NCBI RefSeq assembly: GCF_001969815.1
Contig: NZ_MRBK01000019.1
Coordinates: forward strand, 62,001 to 126,000
Source: Bacillus swezeyi
Lineage (GTDB): Bacteria; Bacillota; Bacilli; Bacillales; Bacillaceae
Direction: 5' to 3'
DNA: 64,000 bases
Made by a program: the position numbers and the translations under genes. Shown one piece after another: positions 8,092 to 18,272 of this stretch (its first letter is position 1; every line of letters starts with the position of its first letter). The notes below the pieces were generated by a model, which worked only from the letters and a program-made list of their open reading frames with translations, made no database searches and was not told the origin of the DNA.

Positions 8092-8422
8092 TTGTAACCC
8101 TCCATTGTTTAAATGAGACAATGCACACATCAAAATATTATATAACTTTTTGTCGAAAAAAAACAGGTGCAGTCGAAAAACAATTTAATTTTCAGGCGGC
8201 TGTCACTTTTTGGTGAGGGAGTAAGCACACTATGACAAATGTGCTGTTTTATAGAGAATAGTCGGTTTTGCTTAACTGTATTTGCGTCTAAAGAATGATT
8301 TATCGAATTTTTTTTCTTGAAATGGGTGTTTTGATTTAAAAATCCCGAAAATTGTGATTTTTTCTTATTTTCAGTTCATTTTCCTGTTATAGTAGTAATA
8401 AACTGGAAAGGAGAGTGAGCTG
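8092..8422. other. Divergent intergenic region ykaA / ggt
   Basis: This AT-rich 331-bp gap must hold promoters in both directions. A weak sigma-A -10 (TATAGT at 8388-8393) precedes ggt. An inverted repeat AGCACA / TGTGCT lies at 8224-8245. No ORF with a ribosome binding site and no ComA-type box was seen. Confidence 0.5.
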
Positions 8423-10174
8423 ATGAAACGGTTAACTTCCTTGTTTTTTGTTTTTTGTTTGACGGTTGGTTGCTTTTTTAGTCCAGTGTCGAAAGCGGAA
8501 GGTGTAGAGAGCAGCGGGGAAAAAGTCGCTGTCGGAAAAGACGGGATGGTGGCAACGGCTCATCCGCTGGCATCAAAAATCGGCGCCGAGGTTTTGAGAA
8601 AGGGCGGGAATGCGATTGATGCATCAATTGCGATTCAATTTGCCCTCAATGTAACAGAGCCGATGATGTCGGGAATCGGCGGCGGCGGTTTTATGATGGT
8701 CTATGACGGCGAAACGAAGGAAACCTCGATTATCAACAGCCGGGAGCGGGCTCCTCAAGGGGCTACACCTGATATGTTTTTGGATGGGGACGGAGATGTC
8801 ATTCCTTTTTCCAAAAGGTCGACACACGGTAATGCAGTAGGTGTTCCGGGTACGCTAAAGGGACTGGAAGCAGCGCATAAAAAGTGGGGAACGAAGAGAA
8901 TGCAAGACTTGATCACTCCTTCCATCAAGCTTGCGGAAGATGGATTTCCGATCGATTCAGTTTTAGCGGATGCGATTGAGGATCATCAGGACAAACTGAG
9001 CAAAACGGCTGCGAAAGATATTTTTCTGCCGGACGGTGAACCTTTGAAAGAAGGGGATGAGCTCGTTCAAAAAGATTTGGCCAAAACGTTTAAATTGATT
9101 CGGAAAGAGGGTTCAAAAGCCTTTTATGATGGAGAAATCGGCAGTGCGATCGCGGACACGGTGCAGGATTTCGGCGGTTCAATGACAGCTGATGATCTGT
9201 CGCGCTATGGTGTTACAACAGACAAGCCGATCTGGGGAGAATACCACGGCTATGACATTGCAAGCATGCCTCCTCCAAGCTCAGGCGGGGTTTTCATGCT
9301 GCAAATGCTGAAGTTGATCGATGATTTTCATCTATCACAATATGATCCGAAGTCATTTGAAAAATATCATTTATTAGCGGAAACGATGCACCTGTCTTAT
9401 GCGGATCGAGCGGCATATGCCGGTGATCCTGAGTTTGTCGATGTTCCGTTAAAAGGGCTGCTTGATCCGGAGTATATTAAAGAACGGCAAAAATTAATCA
9501 GCCTTGACGAGGTCAACCGCGATGTCAAGGAGGGCGACCCGTGGAAATATGAAGAAGGTGAGCCGAACTATCAAATCGTGCCGCAGGCCGATGATAATGA
9601 AACCGGGGAAACAACCCATTTTACTGTTGCAGATCAATGGGGGAATGTAGTCTCCTATACAACGACGATTGAGCAGCTCTTCGGAACAGGGATTTTAGTT
9701 CCAGAGTACGGCTTGTTTTTAAATAATGAACTGACTGATTTTGATGCGGTCCCTGGCGGCGCCAATGAAGTGCAGCCGAATAAAAGGCCGCTGTCAAGCA
9801 TGACGCCGACGATCGTCTTTAAAGATGACAAGCCTGTGCTGACTGTTGGTTCGCCTGGCGGAAAAACGATTATTGCATCCGTTTTCCAAACGATTTTGAA
9901 TTACTTTGAATACGACATGAGCTTGCAGGATGCAATTGAAGAGCCGCGGATTTATACGAACAGCCTGTCTTCATACCGCTATGAATCCGGAATGCCGAAA
10001 GATGTGAGACTCAAGCTTAATGAATTCGGCCATAAATTCGGGTCGAACCCCGTTGATATCGGAAATGTGCAGAGTATTTTCATTGATCGGGAGAATAAAT
10101 CCTTTATGGGTGTTGCCGATTCAAGCAGGAGCGGGACCGCGGTCGGCGTGAATATTAAACATTCGGCGAAATAA
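8423..10174 (+). CDS. ggt: Gamma-glutamyltransferase, secreted
   Basis: A 583-residue precursor of the enzyme that removes or transfers gamma-glutamyl groups from glutathione, glutamine and poly-gamma-glutamate. A signal peptide is clear (MKRLTSLFFVFCL, cleavage after about residue 28). The protein splits itself before Thr 397 in the ETTHFTVAD segment; that Thr then acts as nucleophile of the small subunit. The GSPGGKT oxyanion/glycine loop is near residue 475. AAGGAG lies a few bases before the ATG. In B. subtilis ggt lies far away on the chromosome; here it stands next to the phosphate operon and carries its own terminators. Confidence 0.96.
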   Translation: MKRLTSLFFVFCLTVGCFFSPVSKAEGVESSGEKVAVGKDGMVATAHPLASKIGAEVLRKGGNAIDASIAIQFALNVTEPMMSGIGGGGFMMVYDGETKETSIINSRERAPQGATPDMFLDGDGDVIPFSKRSTHGNAVGVPGTLKGLEAAHKKWGTKRMQDLITPSIKLAEDGFPIDSVLADAIEDHQDKLSKTAAKDIFLPDGEPLKEGDELVQKDLAKTFKLIRKEGSKAFYDGEIGSAIADTVQDFGGSMTADDLSRYGVTTDKPIWGEYHGYDIASMPPPSSGGVFMLQMLKLIDDFHLSQYDPKSFEKYHLLAETMHLSYADRAAYAGDPEFVDVPLKGLLDPEYIKERQKLISLDEVNRDVKEGDPWKYEEGEPNYQIVPQADDNETGETTHFTVADQWGNVVSYTTTIEQLFGTGILVPEYGLFLNNELTDFDAVPGGANEVQPNKRPLSSMTPTIVFKDDKPVLTVGSPGGKTIIASVFQTILNYFEYDMSLQDAIEEPRIYTNSLSSYRYESGMPKDVRLKLNEFGHKFGSNPVDIGNVQSIFIDRENKSFMGVADSSRSGTAVGVNIKHSAK

Positions 10175-10182
10175 CGGAGGAT

Positions 10183-10246
10183 GGGCTTGGTCTAAAAGGT
10201 TTAGATCAAGCCCTCTTCTCTGTCCTCTTTAAAAGAGGATTTTTTT
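10183..10246 (+). terminator. Double terminator after ggt
   Basis: Two hairpins stand in tandem. The first has a 14-bp stem with one G-T pair (10183-10196 with 10200-10213). The second (TCCTCTT / AAGAGGA, 10223-10239) is followed by seven T. Confidence 0.8.
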
Positions 10247-10269
10247 GAAAAGAGGAGAAATATATCTTT

Positions 10270-10283
10270 TGTAAGCGTTTACT
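10270..10283 (+). promoter_or_regulatory. cre-like box before yesL
   Basis: TGTAAGCGTTTACT matches the cre pattern except for the last base. It lies 21 bp upstream of the yesL ATG, where bound CcpA would block transcription of the yesLMN unit. Confidence 0.65.
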
Positions 10284-10303
10284 GAATGTGGAGGGGATTT
10301 ATC

Positions 10304-10948
10304 ATGATTCACGCGTTGTCAAACGGATTTTACCGCTTTTGTGAGTGGGTGATGAGGCTTGCATACCTTAATTTGCTTTGGATCGGCTTTTCTTTGGCTG
10401 GAGCGGTCGTCTTTGGATTAGCGCCGGCGACTGCCGCCATGTTTGCCGTGACGAGACAATGGGTCATGGGCAATACAGATATCCCTGTTTTTCAGACGTT
10501 TTTTCAGACGTTTAAAAAAGAATGGGCAAAGTCAAGTGTTCTCGGCCTTATTTTATCGTCTATCGCCCTTCTTTTATATGTTGATTTTAACATTGCAGCC
10601 GTTTATTTTCACGATCAGCCCGCCGTATTCAGCATATTTATCAGTTTATTTATCATTTATGCCATTATCCTCTTATACACTTTTCCAATTGATGTCCACT
10701 TTGAGATGAAAAGAATCGAAGTCCTGAAATACAGCTTTATGATCGGCTTCTCCCGTCCGCTCATCACCTTTTTGATGATATTCAGCGCACTTGGAATGGC
10801 GCTGCTTACTTTATTTCACGTCACATTTCTTTTATTTTTCAGCGGCAGCGCATTAAGCTTGATTTTAACAAAATTGGCGTTTCGCGCTTTTCGATCAATT
10901 GACGGACGTCATAAAGACAAACAGGCTGCCTTCACGCGTATGAAATGA
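10304..10948 (+). CDS. yesL: DUF624 membrane protein YesL
   Basis: A 214-residue integral membrane protein with four or five hydrophobic segments, of the DUF624 (YesL/YesV) family. The N-terminal block LNLLWIGFSLAGAVVFGLAPATAAM is the family hallmark (partly shared with YesV in this cluster). Its molecular role is not established; such genes accompany carbohydrate ABC importers and YesM/YesN two-component systems. ATG 10304 is chosen over an upstream GTG at 10286 because GGAGGGG lies 6-7 bases before it. It is first in a yesL-yesM-yesN unit. Confidence 0.9.
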   Translation: MIHALSNGFYRFCEWVMRLAYLNLLWIGFSLAGAVVFGLAPATAAMFAVTRQWVMGNTDIPVFQTFFQTFKKEWAKSSVLGLILSSIALLLYVDFNIAAVYFHDQPAVFSIFISLFIIYAIILLYTFPIDVHFEMKRIEVLKYSFMIGFSRPLITFLMIFSALGMALLTLFHVTFLLFFSGSALSLILTKLAFRAFRSIDGRHKDKQAAFTRMK

Positions 10949-10961
10949 AGGTGTTTTTTCA

Positions 10962-12701
10962 GTGAACAGGTATCAGCATTTAAAAATTAAAGATCAACTG
11001 TTTATTTTGATTTCGCTCATTATGGCTGTTTCACTGATTTTGATTTTCAGCGGGGTTCAATACGCATTTCGCGTGTATGATCAGCAGATATACAGAAAAT
11101 CGTCGCAAGTGCTGATGATGTCGTCAAAAAGCATTGAAGACGAACTGAAAAAAATTGAAGATGTCTCATATCAAATTACGACTGATCAAAACATTCAAGC
11201 CAACCTCTTAAAAGCTGGCCGCGATCAAAACAAATACGGCCGGTATCGGATGAAAAGAGAAATTTGGGATCAGCTTGCCGAATTTACCGGGTCGAAGCGA
11301 TATATTAAATCGATTCATTTATTCGATGCTTTCGGGACGGAATATTCAGCAGGAGCAAGCTCTGCCGAGGCATTAAAAGAGCGGCGAAACATGCTGGCTG
11401 AAAAAGCGTCGCGCCAAAAAGGCGGAAACGTGTGGGTGACAATGCCTGGCGCAAACGGCGAGATTTTATCCGTCAGGGAAATCCGTTCCTATCAAAACTT
11501 AAACCTCGATCATCTTGGAATCGTTCTGATTGTGACCGATTTGCAAAGCATTGTCGCCGACCTTCCGAAGGACTTGGGGGAAGGGGCGGGGAAGATCGCA
11601 ATGTCTGACGGCCGGAATGCCTTTTTTTCAGAAAGCCCTTTGAGCCGGATGGAAGAGCTCCGCTTATCATCTCCTGATCAAAACGGATACGACATTGTCG
11701 AAGAAAACGGCCAGCGCTTTTTCATCTCATATGTCAAGTCCTCGTATGAAAATTGGACGTATTGGAGTCTGATTCCTTTTGACACCATGTTTTCGAAAAT
11801 ATCAGCGATGAAATCCATACTCATCTCCCTTTTTATTCTCTTCTTTTTGACTGCCGTCCTCTTTGGAAGAAAAATGGCCAGGGGCATTACGAGTCCCATT
11901 GAGAAACTGGTAGCGGCCATGAAAAATGTGCAAAACGGCGATTTCAAAACAAAGCCGCTTTTTGTGGCTTCACCTGAGCATCAAGACGAGGTCAGTGTGC
12001 TGAACCGCAATTTTATCACGATGATTGAGCGAATCAATGAATTAATAGCGGATAACTATGAGAAGCAGCTGATGCTCAAAGAAACAGAATTTAAAGCGCT
12101 CCAGGCGCAAATCAACCCCCATTTTTTATACAACACATTAGAGTCGATCAATTGGCTGGCCAAGACAAACCGGCAGCCGCAAATTTCAAAGATGACCGAA
12201 TCTCTCGGATTTTTGCTGCGGAATGCCATCAATATGAAAACCGATGTCTTGACGATTGAGGAAGAAGCCGAGATCTTGCTTCATTACTTTACGATTCAGC
12301 GGTTTCGTTTTGAAGAAAGGCTTATGTTTGACGTTGAGATCGATCCTCTCGTCAAAACGTGTCCCGTACCGAAGCTGGTCCTGCAGCCGCTGGCTGAAAA
12401 TGCGATTTCCTATTGTCTTGAGCCGGTCATTGAACCTTGCCAAATCAAGATCAAAGCGTGCAAAGAGGGAGAATTCGTTTATTTAACGGTTGCTGACAAC
12501 GGCCCGGGAATGGATGAAGGTTTTTTAGAAAAAGCGCGAAAGGGGCTCGTTCAGACAAGAGGCAGAGGCATCGGCCTGCAAAATATTGATGAGCGGATCA
12601 AGCTGATGTTTGGCCAAAGGTATGGCTTAAACATTTCAAGCGAAAAAAACAAGGGAACAACAGTGAGCATAAAAATACCATTTCAAAGCGGGGTGTTATG
12701 A
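10962..12701 (+). CDS. yesM: Sensor histidine kinase YesM
   Basis: A 579-residue membrane sensor. Hydrophobic segments at about 13-31 and 285-303 enclose an extracytoplasmic sensing domain. A HAMP region follows (SPIEKLVAAMKNVQNGDF), then a LytS/YesM-type kinase core with the phosphoacceptor His in QINPHFLYNTLE (about residue 386), the N-box QPLAENAI, and the ATP-binding loops DNGPGM and GRGIGLQNI. Translation starts at GTG 10962, 13 bases after yesL. Together with YesN it should sense a pectin fragment and activate the rhamnogalacturonan genes; the ligand is unknown. Confidence 0.94.
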   Translation: MNRYQHLKIKDQLFILISLIMAVSLILIFSGVQYAFRVYDQQIYRKSSQVLMMSSKSIEDELKKIEDVSYQITTDQNIQANLLKAGRDQNKYGRYRMKREIWDQLAEFTGSKRYIKSIHLFDAFGTEYSAGASSAEALKERRNMLAEKASRQKGGNVWVTMPGANGEILSVREIRSYQNLNLDHLGIVLIVTDLQSIVADLPKDLGEGAGKIAMSDGRNAFFSESPLSRMEELRLSSPDQNGYDIVEENGQRFFISYVKSSYENWTYWSLIPFDTMFSKISAMKSILISLFILFFLTAVLFGRKMARGITSPIEKLVAAMKNVQNGDFKTKPLFVASPEHQDEVSVLNRNFITMIERINELIADNYEKQLMLKETEFKALQAQINPHFLYNTLESINWLAKTNRQPQISKMTESLGFLLRNAINMKTDVLTIEEEAEILLHYFTIQRFRFEERLMFDVEIDPLVKTCPVPKLVLQPLAENAISYCLEPVIEPCQIKIKACKEGEFVYLTVADNGPGMDEGFLEKARKGLVQTRGRGIGLQNIDERIKLMFGQRYGLNISSEKNKGTTVSIKIPFQSGVL

Positions 12702-13879
12702 TGTATAAAGTGCTTTTGGCCGACGACGAGCGGATTATTCTAGAGGGCATCTCAAACATGATTGAGTGGCATTCATTCGGCGCGTCATTAGTTGGCGCAG
12801 TACAAAACGGAACAGATGCCTATCAGCTGATATTGCGCGAGCGGCCTCATATTGTGATCAGCGACATTAAAATGCCGGGAATGGGGGGACTGGAGCTGAT
12901 TGAGAAAGTGTCACGCGAATATCCGTCGACCCGGTTTATTCTGCTAACCGGTTTCGGCCAGTTTGAATACGCGAAAAAAGCGATGACATTCGGTGTCAGG
13001 CACTATTTGCTCAAACCTTGCAATGAAAGTCATATAACAGACTCGCTCAAGAGCGTGATCAGCGAGTTGAAAAAAGAAGAGTCGGCCAAACAGGTAAAAA
13101 CAGATTTGGAGAGGATCAGGCCGCACCTTAAAAAACAAGTGTTAAAAGAGCTGATCACAGGCGAGAACATCGAAGCTGATGCGTGCTCGCGTTTTTTTGC
13201 GGAGCCAAAGAATATAAAGCTTATCTTGTTTTCAGTTCGAAGCGAAGTGGAGAGGCGTCATGTTTCAGACTTGGAAAAGATAGCCGGTGATATCCTCAAG
13301 TGCTCTGTGATCACTTCCGTCCGGCTCAAAGATGCACTTGTATTCGCTGTTAGAGCAGAAGGGGATGATAAAAGGCTCGAGAAAAAAATCGACGGCATTA
13401 TAAGGCGCTCATACGAGCAATTTCAGTTTGAACCGGCGGCCGCTTTGAGCGGAAGCGGCGAAATCGCCAAAGCGCCCGTTCTATATGAACATGCGCGATC
13501 TAAACTGCATAAACAGACCAGTGAAGCAGAAGGGCAATCATCGGCATTAATCCGGAAAATGCTTGACCTGATTCAACAGGAAGCCGCCAACCCGAAGCTT
13601 TCACTAAAATGGGCGGCTCGAAACATGCTGTATATGAACCCGGATTATCTCGGCAAGCTGTTTAAACAGGAAACAGGTGAAAAATTTTCAAGCTATGTGA
13701 CGAAAGTCAGGATTGAAAAAGCAATGGCAAAAATGGAGCAGACAAGCGCTATCACGATCGGAACATTGGCAGAGGAATTGGGATTTGGCAACAACCCGAA
13801 ATACTTCAGTCTCGTCTTTAAAAAGTATACGGGCTATACACCGTCTGAGTACCGAAAAAGAGAAGAAAATCCGATCTAA
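12698..13879 (+). CDS. yesN: Response regulator YesN (receiver plus AraC-type HTH)
   Basis: A 393-residue cytoplasmic regulator overlapping yesM by ATGA. The N-terminal receiver domain has the acidic pair LLADDER near residue 8, the phosphoacceptor Asp in VISDIKMPGMGG (about 55), the Thr in ILLTGFG and the Lys in YLLKPC. The C-terminal 100 residues carry two helix-turn-helix units of the AraC/XylS class (LSLKWAARNMLYMNPDYLGKLF and IGTLAEELGFGNNPKYFSLVF). It is the partner of YesM and probably activates yesO or yesW transcription. Confidence 0.95.
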   Translation: MMYKVLLADDERIILEGISNMIEWHSFGASLVGAVQNGTDAYQLILRERPHIVISDIKMPGMGGLELIEKVSREYPSTRFILLTGFGQFEYAKKAMTFGVRHYLLKPCNESHITDSLKSVISELKKEESAKQVKTDLERIRPHLKKQVLKELITGENIEADACSRFFAEPKNIKLILFSVRSEVERRHVSDLEKIAGDILKCSVITSVRLKDALVFAVRAEGDDKRLEKKIDGIIRRSYEQFQFEPAAALSGSGEIAKAPVLYEHARSKLHKQTSEAEGQSSALIRKMLDLIQQEAANPKLSLKWAARNMLYMNPDYLGKLFKQETGEKFSSYVTKVRIEKAMAKMEQTSAITIGTLAEELGFGNNPKYFSLVFKKYTGYTPSEYRKREENPI

Positions 13880-13909
13880 AGCTGCCGGCACAGTCCGATG
13901 GCTTTTTTA
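13878..13909 (+). terminator. Terminator after yesN
   Basis: AAAGCTGCCGG pairs with CCGATGGCTTT (one mismatch and two wobble pairs) around a 6-base loop and is followed by a T-run. It starts at the yesN stop codon and separates the yesLMN unit from yesO. Confidence 0.65.
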
Positions 13910-13998
13910 TATGGAAACAGAACTGACGGGATCTCTGTTTTTTTAACATTCTTCTCTGTTTTTTGAGTTTTTGGGACGGGATGATGTCATTAAAATAA

Positions 13999-15330
<1,332 letters not shown>

Positions 15331-15378
15331 GCCGGGCAAAGAAAGCAGCTCGGCCTGCAAGTCCAGGAGGATGTGAAA

Positions 15379-16278
15379 GTGAAGCGAAAATTACGAAATG
15401 ACAACCTGGCGGGTTATGCGTTTATTTCTCCGTTTATTATCGGCTTTCTCTGCTTTACCGTGATTCCAATGGGGGCCTCGCTGCTGCTGTCTTTTACCAA
15501 TTATGATCTGTTTACAACGCCCCAGTGGATCGGCTTGGACAACTACAAAACGATGCTGACAGATGATGAGAAGTACTGGGGTTCATTGAAAGTGACGTTT
15601 TATTACGTGCTTGCCGGCGTGCCGCTCAGGCTGGCCTTCGCGCTTTTCATCGCGGTGATTTTGAACAGGGCAGAAAAAGGAGTCGGAATTTATCGGACGC
15701 TCTTTTATCTTCCGTCTATCATCGGCGGAAGTGTGGCCGTCGCGATTATGTGGCGCAATGTGTTTGGAAACGACGGTGTCATCAATGCGCTCCTGTTTTT
15801 TATCGGCATCGATCAAAAGATTCTTTGGTACCAGGACCCGACAAGTGCATTGTGGACCTTGATCCTTCTGTCGGTATGGCAATTCGGCTCTTCAATGCTG
15901 ATCTTTCTGGCCGGATTGAAAAATATTCCGCCGATGTATCAGGAAGCGGCAAGCGTCGATGGCGCAAACAGGGTGCAGCGATTTTTTATGATTACACTTC
16001 CGCTGCTTAGTCCGATGATCTTTTTTAACTTGGTGATGCAGACGATTTCCGCGTTTATGACCTTTACGCCCGCTTATATTATTTCTAAAGGAGAGGGCGG
16101 TCCGCTTGATGGGACGCTTTTGTATTCGCTTTATTTATTCCAGCGTGCCTTCAACTTTTTCCAAATGGGCTATGCCTCTGCTATGGCGTGGGTGATGCTC
16201 ATTTTGATCGGCCTTGTGACATTCATTTTATTTAAAACATCATCCTTGTGGGTGCATTACGAATCAAAGGAGGAATAA
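15379..16278 (+). CDS. yesP: Sugar ABC transporter permease YesP
   Basis: A 299-residue inner-membrane permease with six hydrophobic segments, MalF class. The ATPase-docking loop is visible as EAASVDGANRVQRFFMITLPLL near residues 190-212. GTG 15379 is chosen because the CAGGAGG site lies 8 bases upstream; the GTG at 15373 is too close. It pairs with YesQ, whose gene begins 3 bases after this one. Confidence 0.93.
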   Translation: MKRKLRNDNLAGYAFISPFIIGFLCFTVIPMGASLLLSFTNYDLFTTPQWIGLDNYKTMLTDDEKYWGSLKVTFYYVLAGVPLRLAFALFIAVILNRAEKGVGIYRTLFYLPSIIGGSVAVAIMWRNVFGNDGVINALLFFIGIDQKILWYQDPTSALWTLILLSVWQFGSSMLIFLAGLKNIPPMYQEAASVDGANRVQRFFMITLPLLSPMIFFNLVMQTISAFMTFTPAYIISKGEGGPLDGTLLYSLYLFQRAFNFFQMGYASAMAWVMLILIGLVTFILFKTSSLWVHYESKEE

Positions 16279-16281
16279 CAG

Positions 16282-17175
16282 ATGGAGCCGGTAAAGGAAA
16301 CTCCCGGGAGGACGGGGGCTGTACCGCTTGCCGCAAGGAGCGGAAAAAGCAAAACGGGACAGATCGTCTTCCATGCTGCAACGACTGGTCTTGCGATCAT
16401 TCTTCTGTATCCCGTCATATGGCTGATGGTCAGCTCATTTAAAGAAAGCGCGAGTATTTTCACGACGTCCCATTCGTTAATTCCCGATCCTTTTGTCATA
16501 TCCAATTATGCTGAAGGCTGGAAGGGAATCGCAGGACAGCCGTTTATCACATTCATCAAAAATTCGCTGATCATTGTCGGTTTTTCGACTGTCGGAGCCG
16601 TCCTGTCTTCCGCATTAATCGCTTATGGGTTCGCGCGGATTCCGTTCAAAGGAAAGGCGTTTTGGTTTGCCTGTATGATGGTGACGATGATGCTGCCTCA
16701 CGAAGTGCTGATGATTCCGCAATACATCATTTTCGCCAAGCTGGATTGGCTGAATTCCTTCAAGCCGATTGTCGTTCCTCAGTTTTTTGGGCACGCGTTT
16801 TTTATTTTTTTGATGATCCAGTTTATCCGGACGATTCCGGTAGAACTCGATGAAGCGGCAAAGATTGACGGCTGCAGCCGGCTCGGCATCTTCTTCAGGG
16901 TGATCCTGCCGCTGATTGCCCCGGCGCTTGCCACATCTGCAATCTTTTCATTTTACTGGAAATGGGAAGAGCTGATCAATCCGCTCCTTTATTTGAACAA
17001 ACCTGAGCTTTATCCGGTTTCTCTTGCGCTGAAGCTGTTTTTAGATACGGAAACCGCCTCAAATTGGGGCGCGATGTTTGCGATGTCCGTCATTTCGCTG
17101 CTGCCGGTGATGATCGTGTTTTTTGCCTTTCAAAAATCGATCGTTCAAGGAATCAGCATGAGCGGATTAAAATAA
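16282..17175 (+). CDS. yesQ: Sugar ABC transporter permease YesQ
   Basis: A 297-residue MalG-class permease. The N-terminal 30 residues are cytoplasmic and charged, and six membrane segments follow. The ATPase-contact loop reads [20 protein letters not shown] near residues 190-210. AGGAGG lies in the end of yesP and the genes are separated by 3 bases. It forms the channel with YesP. No ATP-binding subunit is encoded next to it, so a multitask ATPase from elsewhere is needed. Confidence 0.94.
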   Translation: MEPVKETPGRTGAVPLAARSGKSKTGQIVFHAATTGLAIILLYPVIWLMVSSFKESASIFTTSHSLIPDPFVISNYAEGWKGIAGQPFITFIKNSLIIVGFSTVGAVLSSALIAYGFARIPFKGKAFWFACMMVTMMLPHEVLMIPQYIIFAKLDWLNSFKPIVVPQFFGHAFFIFLMIQFIRTIPVELDEAAKIDGCSRLGIFFRVILPLIAPALATSAIFSFYWKWEELINPLLYLNKPELYPVSLALKLFLDTETASNWGAMFAMSVISLLPVMIVFFAFQKSIVQGISMSGLK

Positions 17176-17191
17176 AAAGGGGAGAAGGTGT

Positions 17192-18226
17192 ATGACAAAG
17201 CTTGTTTTTGATGAAGAAAAACTAAAAGAAGTGATTGACAGAATCGTCAAACGGACCTTTGAAATGGATTTTGAATGGGATTGGCCGGGAGGTGTGGCGT
17301 TTTACGGGGTGGCAGAAGCTTATGAAGCCACGGAAAATGAAGAATACCTCCAGCTTTTGAAAAACTGGACGGATGAAAAGCTTGAAGACGGTTTGCCTAA
17401 GCTTTCGATCAACGGTGTATCCATCGGCCATACCCTTTTGTCGCTCTATCAGGCAACAGGTGATGACCGCTATCTTGATACAGCAAGTCAAATGGCAGAC
17501 TATGTGCTGCATGATGCGCCGCGGTTTGCAGACGGCATCCTTCAGCACACCGTCAATTCAGAGAAGAACATGTTTCCGGAACAGGCATGGGTCGATACGA
17601 TGATGATGGCCGGCTTGTTTCTCCTCCGCATTGGGAAACTTGTCGGCAGTGAAGAATATTTTGAAGATGGACTGCGGCAGTATCACGGCCATGAGGAGTT
17701 TTTGCAGGATATGGATACCAATCTGTATTACCACGCCTGGGACAATGTGGCGAAAAACCATATGTCAGGCATATTTTGGGCGAGGGGAAATGGCTGGGCC
17801 GCTTTGACAATGGCTAAAGCGCTGCCATTGATTGATGTGACACATCCGTCTTTTATGATTATTGACGGCTCATTGAGAGATCTGCTGAGCGCGCTGGTCA
17901 GGCTCCAGCACTCTTCAGGGTTATGGCATACGGTCCTGACAGATTCTGATTCATATCTAGAGGTCTCCGGTTCTGCCGGAATTGCGGCCGGCCTTTTGTC
18001 GAGAGGCTCTTTATACCACAAATCCATTCAGAAAACACTGACTGCCATCACAGATGCAGTTGTACCGGATGGCAGGGTTGAGCGCGTTTCCGCGGGAACG
18101 GCTGTCATGAGGGATGTTCAGGGCTATAAGGATGTGCCGTATAAACGGATTCAAGGCTGGGGACAAGGGCTTGCGCTGACTTTTTTGGCAGATGTCGTCC
18201 GCTCTAAATCCCGCGCATTTCAATAA
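17192..18226 (+). CDS. yesR: Unsaturated rhamnogalacturonyl hydrolase YesR (GH105)
   Basis: A 344-residue cytoplasmic enzyme of glycoside hydrolase family 105. It removes the unsaturated galacturonyl residue from the non-reducing end of oligosaccharides left by the PL11 lyases. Visible family marks are the SIGHTLLSLY helix (about 80), the catalytic-Asp region QAWVDTMMMAG (about 135) and WARGNGWAAL (about 200). There is no signal peptide, which fits action on imported oligosaccharides. GGGGAG stands before the ATG. It lies between the importer and the regulator YesS, as in B. subtilis. Confidence 0.95.
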   Translation: MTKLVFDEEKLKEVIDRIVKRTFEMDFEWDWPGGVAFYGVAEAYEATENEEYLQLLKNWTDEKLEDGLPKLSINGVSIGHTLLSLYQATGDDRYLDTASQMADYVLHDAPRFADGILQHTVNSEKNMFPEQAWVDTMMMAGLFLLRIGKLVGSEEYFEDGLRQYHGHEEFLQDMDTNLYYHAWDNVAKNHMSGIFWARGNGWAALTMAKALPLIDVTHPSFMIIDGSLRDLLSALVRLQHSSGLWHTVLTDSDSYLEVSGSAGIAAGLLSRGSLYHKSIQKTLTAITDAVVPDGRVERVSAGTAVMRDVQGYKDVPYKRIQGWGQGLALTFLADVVRSKSRAFQ

Positions 18227-18272
18227 AAATTGAAAAAGAAACATTCTTTTCATTTGCAGTGGGGGGAGAGGA

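Noticed and set aside
8224-8245. AGCACA / TGTGCT inverted repeat as a ggt terminator or operator
   Set aside because: Only 6-bp arms, no T-run and far from both genes' starts; kept only as a remark on the intergenic region.
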